From positions 1 to 64,000 of the forward strand of contig JAHBMJ010001483.1 in NCBI GenBank assembly GCA_018398765.1: a stretch of DNA of 64,000 nucleotides, given 5' to 3'. The notes under the pieces are model-generated. The model saw nothing but the letters and a program-made list of their open reading frames with translations. It searched no databases and was not told where the DNA came from. The DNA comes from Chromera velia (Eukaryota > Sar > Chromeraceae). The number at the start of each line of letters is the position of its first letter. The stretch's first letter is position 1. Shown here in pieces: positions 56,685 through 64,000 of this stretch. The translations under genes and the position numbers were made by a program.

Positions 56685-56845
56685 CTTGAAAGGCTGTGCC
56701 GCAGGCGCGGCCTATGTCTTGAAAAGCTGTGCCACAAGCAGAGCCTATGTTTTGAAAAGCTATGCCGCAAGGAGAGCCTATGTCTTGAAAAGCTATACGC
56801 CGCAAGCAGAGCGTATGTCTTGAAAAACTATGCCGCAAGACAAGT
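56685..56845. repeat. 33-bp coding-like minisatellite, about five units
   Basis: Tandem copies of a unit like CTTGAAAAGCTATGCCGCAA plus a GCAGAGCCTATGT tail begin at 56685, 56718, 56751, 56784 (two bases longer) and 56819. On the plus strand the unit translates to an 11-residue repeat (LEKLCHKQSLC). Later copies with a 2-bp insertion lose the frame, so coding function is doubtful. Confidence 0.85.
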
Positions 56846-58367
56846 TTATCCAACACTGGTGTGAAGTCAGACCTCGGAACATGAAGGGACAGGACCCTCT
56901 TTCTCTAAGCACCTGCTCCGTCTGCCCCTTCCATCACTAAATGATGAAACCCAAGGCAACGCAGCTTTCTTTTCACTGTCCCAACCCACCTTTCAACATC
57001 TGTGTGTGTGTATGAAAGATTGGTGGGGATCGATGATTGCAACGAAGCGCATGTGCGAAACAAACTCTGACACAAGAGGACACAAGACAAGACAGAGAAC
57101 AGAGGTAGCAAGACCATACTTTTTACACAAATTGAAGACATCTTCGGGAAGATCAAAGGTGTTTTCATCGGGCCTGATGGGCCCTCAGAAAAACACCGCG
57201 CCTGCATGCAGAAAGGTATGCCGGGGCCGTGGTTTCCGGGGCCTCGCGGTACTCCGTAAAGGCAGCGCGACAGTGGGGCGCATACGCATACAGTAGAATA
57301 AATTTTGGCGGCACGAAATAATACAAAACGGTGCCGCCGCTCAAAAATCCTAACTTGAAATTAAATGCCGCTGAAAAATCTAATCTTGAAAAATGTTTTT
57401 AAGAACAGCTTAGAGTGTCGGGGGGGTAGAGAAAGTTGAGGTTGCATAGACGTAGTCGATACTCTGTATCATAGATGGGGCAGATATGATTCATCTCAAG
57501 ATTCCAGCGAAAGAAAGTGATCTTTCGCCGTCTCCCTCTTCCAGGTATCCATCTAAATTGTTCCACTAACTGCAGAGGCTCCCCACAGCCAGTCTGCCCA
57601 CACACACCGCCCATTCCCATCAAGATCCATGCATATGTATGCTGAGTGAGCGCATGTCGCTCTTCTTGCGATGGGACAGACAAGGAAGAAGGAAGGAGAC
57701 AGGAAGCAACAGGTGTGCCCCCCATGAAAGTCACAATCTTTAACACTTTAGTCTACCTATGAAAATTTGTGAGATTTGACTCTTCATAGGTGGAGCCTGC
57801 TCAACTATATATGATTCTAAAGGGTGTTAAGCTTCGTTGTGAGGTAGCTTTTCATATGGTAGTAGTGGAGAGCTGAATCTGCTGTTTAATCAATTTCTAG
57901 CTCTGGTATCATAATCACGATACGTAGACGGTCAGCATGATTGATACATGCACATGCAGCCGGGCCCGCTAGGCAAATGCATGCATGCATTTAAATTCAA
58001 CAGTGCCAACTGATTTGTAACGAGCTATATATTGAAACAGATACGTATATACAGCATGCGGATCATTCTACGTATTCAACAAGTCAGTGCGCGCGCTTTG
58101 TGCACGGAAGTGAAGAACAAATCCCCCCACCCATGTACCCAGTCATGTGTGTAAGTGCTTGGCCATCCCGGAGACTCAATCATCGTTTTGAAGTGAGCAC
58201 GTGTATCCGTATGCATGTGTATCCCCTCAATTAATACGGTGAGCACATTTTGTCCACATTTTTTTGTCTATTTGTCCACACGTGGTAGTGGGCCCGACCG
58301 ACTCACTCAGTGCCGGGGTCTTTGGTGGGCCCGCGCCATGCGGCTTGCAAGAACCGTCTGCATGCAG

Positions 58368-58824
58368 GAGTCCACTTCAGCTTCGGCACCTCCGACAGTC
58401 ACTTTGACTGCAAGTTTGGCATGGGAGAACGCTACTCAGTTCTCTAAAACATCTACTTCTTTCACCAAAGCATTTTGTTTCAAACAAACGAGGCCCCCAC
58501 TTACTGCGGAAACTTGCAGTTCTTCTTGATATTCTCTCGTTCGATCATCCGTCTCCCCGTCTCCAACCCTGTTTCACTTCTCCTCACCAAATCAGGATGT
58601 GTCAGAGCAGTGGCGTTTTCATTTTTGTGTGTATTCGCTACTCTCTTTCAAAATTGCCTGTGCTTTTTCAAAAAGACCCACGAAAAGGAGACGAATCGGA
58701 GTGACACTGTTTTTCCGAGGCAGTAGAGGCAAGCATATCGACGAGAGATTCTTTCTCTTTCACTCCCTCCCTCCCTCCCTCCCCCCCTTCCCCCCCCCTC
58801 TCTCTTTCTCTCTCTCTCTTTCTT

Positions 58825-58872
<48 letters not shown>

Positions 58873-59291
58873 TCTATCTCTTTCTCTCTATCTTTCCCTC
58901 CCTTTCTTTTTGGCTCGCTCGCGCACTCTATCTCTCTGTATATATATAAATATCCCTTCTTGCTTTTTTGTGCATGTGCGTGTGCTGTGCATGATGTGTA
59001 CATATTTGCGTTTGTGTACGTGATTGTGTATGTAAATGGTACGTGCGTGCGCACGCGCGCATGTGTGTATGTGTGCATATGTCAGCCTGTGAAACTAGCT
59101 CCCACGCGCGCCGTATACATCTTTGAATAGTCGACAGTGTGCATCAGTATGTGATAAACTTTTCTTTTTGTTCTTTCCCTCTCTCTGTCTCCTTGGCTCT
59201 TTCTTTGCCTCTGTCTGTCGCACATGCTTCTTTTACTACAAGGCATTCGTCAGGTGCAGTACAAAGCATCCAATGAGGAATATCAACACTG
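58368..59291 (+). CDS. Possible exons of an unrecognised plus-strand gene
   Basis: 58368-58438 follows a CATGCAG acceptor and reads VHFSFGTSDSHFDCKFGMGE in phase 1. A second candidate near 59244-59291 follows CTACAAG and ends IRQVQYKASNEEYQH with a TGA. The two are separated by microsatellites, and no start codon or domain can be assigned. Treat as weak. Confidence 0.2.
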
Positions 59292-59570
59292 AGGCATATC
59301 TCTCTGAACTTATAAATGTTATTCGTTCCCCTCTCTCTCTCTCTCCCCCTCTCTCTCTCTCTCTTTCTTTTCTTCTGTCTCTTTTTCTCTATTTTTCCCT
59401 TCCTTTCTCTTCAGCTCACTCGCTCACTCCTTCTCTCCGTATATCTATGAATATCTCTTCTTGCTTTTCTGTGCATGTGCGTATGCTGTGCATGATCTGT
59501 ACACATTTGCGTTTCTGTATATGATTGTGTATGTGAATGGTATGTGCGTGCGCATGTATGTGTATGTATA
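58755..59570. repeat. Duplicated block of CT microsatellite plus unique flank
   Basis: 58790-59075 and 59320-59570 share the same order. First comes a CT/CTTT array, then CTCGCNCNC-like sequence. Then TTCTTGCTTTT, TGTGCATGTGCGT, TGCTGTGCATGATNTGTACA and GATTGTGTATGTNAATGGTA follow. The copies differ by scattered substitutions and are offset by about 510 bp. Confidence 0.85.
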
Positions 59571-59574
59571 TGTG

Positions 59575-59598
59575 CGTGTATATATATGTGTGTGTGTG

Positions 59599-59678
<80 letters not shown>

Positions 59679-59691
59679 TGTATGTCTGTCA

Positions 59692-59730
<39 letters not shown>

Positions 59731-59750
59731 GGGGCATGTATATTATATGT

Positions 59751-59795
<45 letters not shown>

Positions 59796-59815
59796 TGTGT
59801 GTGTGTGTGTATGTG
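59575..59815. repeat. Compound GT/TA/CT microsatellite
   Basis: GT and TA runs alternate, with a CT block at about 59697-59727 between two long GT arrays. Confidence 0.95.
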
Positions 59816-60560
59816 TCATCGCATGGATGTACTCCTTGACGTTTGTCGGCATGTTCTCCTCAGAGTCTATCACTATTCGCTTATACCCGACGAGCATGAC
59901 TGCCTGCCCTGAGAACACCAGCTGCTGCCGATCCCCTCGCATGTGTTTCTCTTTCCATCTTTGTTGCAAATGGTGAAGAAATTACGTTTCTGCCTCTTCA
60001 TCTTCTTTTTATCCTTCATACCTCGAAAGTACAACTTCCCCCCATATTCCTTTGCACACAGAAGTACATGTGGTAGTCTGTGCATACCTCTTCTTAGTGG
60101 CTTCCTGCCTTTCTTCCTTTCATTCTCTTTTGAACTGGTTACACGTCTTATCGTCTTCACAATGTCTACTGAGATCACAAAGGAATGCTGATTCTTCTTC
60201 TCTTTCTCAGACGAAATCGAAGGACACAGTAGCGCAAAGTTCAGCTCATCCTTCTGAGGATATTCTCGTCACCGGTTTTCACGCCGACTCAGAAATTTAC
60301 ACAAAAATCTCACTAGAAAAACCAGTGTCAAAGTATACGTATGTAGAAATATATTAGAATTAGAATTAAGTAGATCGATGTGATTACAATGTATTACTGT
60401 CATTACATTCTTTATTCAGTTTAAAAAATTTGTTTTAAAAAATAAGGTTATACACAAAAATGATTATTAATAGATTTTATCAATGATTCAGTTTTTTTTT
60501 TTTTTTAATCAAATCCTTCTTCATCATTGCATGAAGCTTTTGATTTGAAGTGTTAATTAA

Positions 60561-60720
60561 GACAGTGTAGTATGGCATCCTAGAAAATAATAACTTTTTT
60601 CTGCTTAACGTTGGAAGTATTCAGCTAGCTCTGGATATGGATAACGATGACATGACGCAGCTGCATCATAGTCATAGTTATAGTAAGTCATAGTTAATCA
60701 AATCCTTAGGTTATTAATTT
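60561..60720. repeat. Third copy of the 34.1-34.4 kb dispersed repeat
   Basis: Shares GACAGTGTAG, GGCATCCTAGAAAATA, AGCTAGCTCTGGATATGGATAA, CATCATAGTCATAG and a TTATTAATTT tail with the two copies at 34108-34430, in the same orientation but more diverged. Confidence 0.75.
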
Positions 60721-61974
60721 TTTTTTTTGTCTACATTTTTTTTTCTACACATTTTTTGTTGAAAACAAAAAAAGAAAAAAAGTTTCTTTCATACATTTAT
60801 TTTTCTCAAGGCTCACTGGACTGTAGCTTAAATTTCCGAAAATCTAGTATCCGTTTGATTTAGCCTATGATTCGATCTACATTATAACAATTAAAACATA
60901 TTATGCATCGTGAAATTTCTTTTCGGTGGATGCAAAATATTGCAAAACAACTTACTGGCCCGGTCTCACTATTTTAATTTAGAATACTTTAGAACTATTA
61001 TTGTTCATAATTTTTCATAATATGGTTGTCTACGCCTGTTCTTATACTGCTATGTACGTATTGTATAGTATGTGTGCACAAAGATTTGCACAAATGACGC
61101 TGGAATTACAGCTTAGTGGATGATATAACATGATATAACAAACTAAGTTGCTCTTCCCGTGATGGCCGGACATGGTGCTGATGCTCTCACAAACCCGAAC
61201 AGCGTGCTTCCAGCACGCTCTCCGCGCGCCACGGCCCTCAAGGCCGGGGCGCGTTCAAACTTATGCTAGATGTACATGTCCGCAATTAAATCAGATGAAT
61301 GAATGAATAAATGAATGAAGTTGGCTTTGCTAGAGTGGAGATATCGGTCCGCAGCTACAATTGGAATGCATTGTTCAATGCAATACTCCATACTCGAAGT
61401 GCCAGCCAGGGGCGCAATTTTAACCATTTTTTGTAGGTTTATAATATACATACTATTAGCTAGATATTTTTTTTTTTTTCTAAAACATTTGAATTGTAGT
61501 TCACATTTTGAATCGCATATGTGCATAATGATCGTCTTTGTGTTTGATAAACTAGTTTAATTTAATTACTTGTTCACTCAAGCCCAGTCGCCGTCTTCCT
61601 CCGGTGTCTAGATAGCCGCCAATCCCCCCGCTGTGTCAAGCGACATCGCCCCCCTCTTTACTGTACAACGTTTTCCTCTTGCTCTCCTGATGCATGCTGA
61701 CGCTCCCCTGATAGCTGCGATCTGCAACTTTGCTTTTAGTGCTCCTGCAATTAATTTTTTTAAAAATAAAAAACATATGCATGTATGTATTCATACTTTA
61801 ATACAGTCGCCTTAGCGTGTAGCTCAACTCTGCGGAGATCAGCTGAGAAGCCGTCAGGCTATACCTCAGGCTGCGTGATATCAGACGCACTCGCATTATG
61901 CATTTTTCCATTTTTTAAAGAGGGGGTTCGGTTCTGTCTCTGTCTGTCTAGCTGTCTCATGCTATCTCTCTCTA

Positions 61975-62202
61975 GGCGACGCACAGTGGTAAAAAAAAAA
62001 AAAAATAGACATGTCGAGATTTTTTTTTTTTTTTTTTAGTCTGGTGGTTAAAGGTCCAAGCAAACTTAGGAAAGGTAGGTTTTGTAGTTAGATATGTTTT
62101 TGTTATATGTTTAGCACTTCCAATAAAATAATAATAAAAAAATAAAAAAGATTAGGCTTCTCGAGATTTTTTTTTTCTTTTTTTTCATCACTGTGCGTCG
62201 CC
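61975..62202. mobile_element. 228-bp TA-flanked MITE (Tc1/mariner-like)
   Basis: The ends are perfect inverted repeats, GGCGACGCACAGTG at the left and its complement at the right, followed inward by imperfectly paired TCGAGATTTTTTTTT motifs. TA dinucleotides flank both ends (61973-61974 and 62203-62204), the target duplication of Tc1/mariner elements. There is no coding capacity. Confidence 0.85.
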
Positions 62203-62638
62203 TAGATCTCTCTCTAGCTGTCTGTCTCTCTGTCCGTATTCTCTGAATATGTCAAGGTGTTGCCAATTAGAGAAAAGTAATTAAAAGTTATAAAACAAAT
62301 CAATTAACGAAGTATATTAATCAATTTAATAAAATAAGTTTAAGGACAACATTATAAACAACAACGTACATGAGCAACAATATCGTCTTATAAATTCTTA
62401 CGTTTGTTTTGAATTAGATTTTGGTACAGATTTTGATAATTTTTTCCCATTTCTCGGGTAACTCTTGCCAATTTTTTGAAGGTTCTTTCACATTTCCGGA
62501 TCTGCGTATTTACAAGGAACTTTGACTCTAGCCTTGCATGACTGCGCCTTAGTTGGATAGCAAGCGTTCGGTATATAGTTTCACATATCGTTTCACACGG
62601 TTTCACACTGCATGGCACGACAATCACTTATTGGATCA

Positions 62639-63811
62639 TCACTCGAGGCCCCCTTCTTCAAACAGAGGGCCGAACGTCTGGTCTGCCAGCCGGTTGGGGG
62701 TCACCAGCTCCGACGCCCCCAACAGAACCTGCAGGATACTCACTCACTATGTGCACGAACAACGACGCATGCACAAGAGTGATGCAAGAAATATAAAGAG
62801 ACGCAATGAATTAGAGCGTAGCAAATTACAGACGTTGATCAGTCAATATTAGACCGCACGACTGGACCACGCAAGCTGCGGCCCGGGAAAGAGAAAAAAA
62901 GCCCTTTCAAAAAAGCCCAAACGGACGGAGACGAACAAACTGGGGCAAATCAGTGCCACCAAGAAGAATCATCTGCAGAGATGCATGCACTCACCATCGG
63001 TTGATCTGTCATTCCTCCCTCTCCTCTTCGTTGTCTTCCTCTCCTCACGTCCATCATTTTTTTGAACCCTTTAATTTCTGATGCGCTCACACCCCCAAGA
63101 ACGAACACCACCACTGCCCGGGAGGACTCGAGGGAAGTCTGCAGCTCGCTCCTCTCTGCGGGTTGACCCGGTCCTCCCTGTTTCTGCTGTTGCTTCTCTT
63201 TCCCTTTGCCCCCCGAAAACAAAGCCCCAAAAGCGCTGCAGAGGAAGGCGCAAAGAGAACATCATCCACACAAGCTTGAAGATTTGCGTGGTATGATATC
63301 CTTTCTGCTTCTTAAAATGAAATGTCGCCCACCCACGCAGCACTGGAGGCAAAACCAAGAAAAAGGCAACACAGATTGGCTGAAAAGAACACTTCTCGAA
63401 AGAAAGCCCGTGTGTGCAAAAGAAAACGGAATTCATCATGGACGTCGAGTGAAAGAAATTCAGGGAGGCATTTCGGCCCATGGACAGAAAGAAAAATGTG
63501 CGCAGATCCAAAAGAAAAAAAGAGGATGTGATGGTGAAAACAACAGAAACGACTCGGATGAGAACCACAGCAATACTATCAGAACTCAGAAAAACAAAAA
63601 GCGCTCAGGGAAACCCTCCGCACTCTCTCCATTCCCCCTTCGTCATGTCCTTCCTTACCTGATTCCCGCCTGCACCACCGACGAAAGAAGTCTCTCTCCA
63701 ACTGGCGTCACGTCCCCCTCAAGCCCCGCCCCTTTTGTCTCTAACAGAAGCCGAACGACTCGGAGAAGCCACCTGTGCTCCGCCTCCCTATCGTCTTCCT
63801 TGCCAAGCAGA
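62639..63811 (-). CDS. Sec1/Munc18 (SM) family protein, 3' exons only
   Basis: Three exons on the minus strand: 63811-63659, 63235-62995 and 62728-62639 (stop). Phases 2, 2 and 0 agree and junctions are GT-AG. Upstream exons lie beyond the window. SM proteins clasp SNARE bundles to drive membrane fusion. Evidence is the family's C-terminal signature. VVVFVLGGVSASEIKGFKKM corresponds to the conserved strand-loop-helix (IFVxGGVTxSEI). VLLGASELVTPNRLADQTF in the last exon matches the terminal strand and FL segment (xLGSTxILTPxxFL). The Gly/Gln-rich linker (about GGKGKEKQQQKQGGPGQP) is a lineage-specific loop. Which SM subfamily (Sec1, Sly1, Vps33 or Vps45) cannot be settled from this end; the GGVSASEIK form is closest in my judgement to the Sec1/Vps33 side. 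Confidence 0.85.
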
Positions 63812-64000
63812 CTGCACCCGGTATTTTTTTTTACAAACAAAATGCGTTCATTGCATTTGGTATGCTCTCTGCGTTGAAGCCGCTCGATGCTTCTCTTTCT
63901 CCCCATTCGTTCCTGCCCAAATCTAAACCGGAGAGTTCTTGTGACGAGGCAAGACTCAGAAGTGGCACAAGAAACCGAAAGGTCTTTCTTTACGTTATGA
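63812..64000 (-). other. Intron of the SM-family gene at the window edge
   Basis: On the minus strand the sequence upstream of the 63811 acceptor shows no exon consistent with the required phase 2, so it is read as intron. The preceding exon must lie beyond 64000. Confidence 0.45.

Larger units (their letters stand above)
56311..62638. other. Long region dominated by repeats, no confirmed gene
   Basis: Holds a 33-bp minisatellite, duplicated microsatellite blocks, a dispersed repeat copy and a MITE, listed separately. A plus-strand stretch at about 57110-57220 reads IEDIFGKIKGVFIGPDGPSE and looks protein-like but has no usable start or splice context. 61190-61255 is GC-rich with an imperfect hairpin (AGCGTGCTTCC/AGCACGCT). 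The rest is AT-rich. Confidence 0.4.

Noticed and set aside
59461-59976. Overlapping frames of VCVCVC or THTHTH type in the GT arrays (also 54754-55195)
   Set aside because: Artefacts of GT/CA dinucleotide repeats in several frames.
1-64000. CRISPR arrays, bacterial operons, riboswitches or rRNA genes
   Set aside because: None seen. The tandem repeats are eukaryotic micro- and minisatellites without spacers, and the genes are spliced.

Overview
This is a eukaryotic nuclear window, most likely from a chromerid alveolate; Chromera velia is the best guess. That guess is an inference from gene content and architecture, not from any database search. The reasons are: long GT-AG introns with pyrimidine-rich acceptors ending in TGCAG; low gene density with many transposons and microsatellites; intermediate GC; and an apicomplexan-like extracellular protein combining TSP1, SUEL-lectin and PAN/Apple modules. 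All exon joins below were made by hand from splice motifs and reading-frame phase. None is supported by RNA data.

Layout. 0.5-8.6 kb (-): a 13-exon gene (about 1,296 aa) for a predicted type II membrane adhesin. 9.5-10.8 kb (+): a two-exon gene with two HNH-like repeats. 13.0-21.2 kb: a decayed Ty1/copia retrotransposon on the minus strand with 487-bp LTRs. Its left LTR is split by an 1,850-bp hAT-like transposon with a perfect 8-bp target duplication. 23.6-26.5 kb (+): two related, damaged protein-kinase-like copies. 27.4-27.9 kb: a 500-bp non-autonomous hAT element. 29.0-30.1 kb: a giant GA/GACA tract. 30.2-31.9 kb (-): a METTL21-type lysine methyltransferase with a long basic/proline-rich tail. 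32.5-33.5 kb (+): a multi-pass membrane protein of unknown function. 35.5-40.6 kb (-): a large, unrecognised, proline-rich multi-exon gene. 41.2-43.3 kb (+): PIG-P, a subunit of the GPI-GlcNAc transferase, in four exons. 45.0-49.3 kb (-): an unrecognised coiled-coil gene with an F-box-like exon upstream. 50.5-53.8 kb (+): a seven-exon secreted protein built from three cysteine repeats, of no family I recognise. 55.1-56.2 kb (-): a single-exon pepsin-like aspartic protease. 56.3-62.6 kb: mostly microsatellites, minisatellites and a 228-bp TA-flanked MITE. 62.6-63.8 kb (-): the 3' exons of a Sec1/Munc18-family gene that runs off the right edge.

The genes do not form an operon-like unit. Several share a secretory or cell-surface theme: adhesin, PIG-P, secreted Cys-repeat protein, aspartic protease and SM protein. 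The most unusual items are the adhesin architecture with mostly phase-1 exon modules, the tandem HNH-like protein, the secreted Cys-repeat family and the datable nest of transposons.
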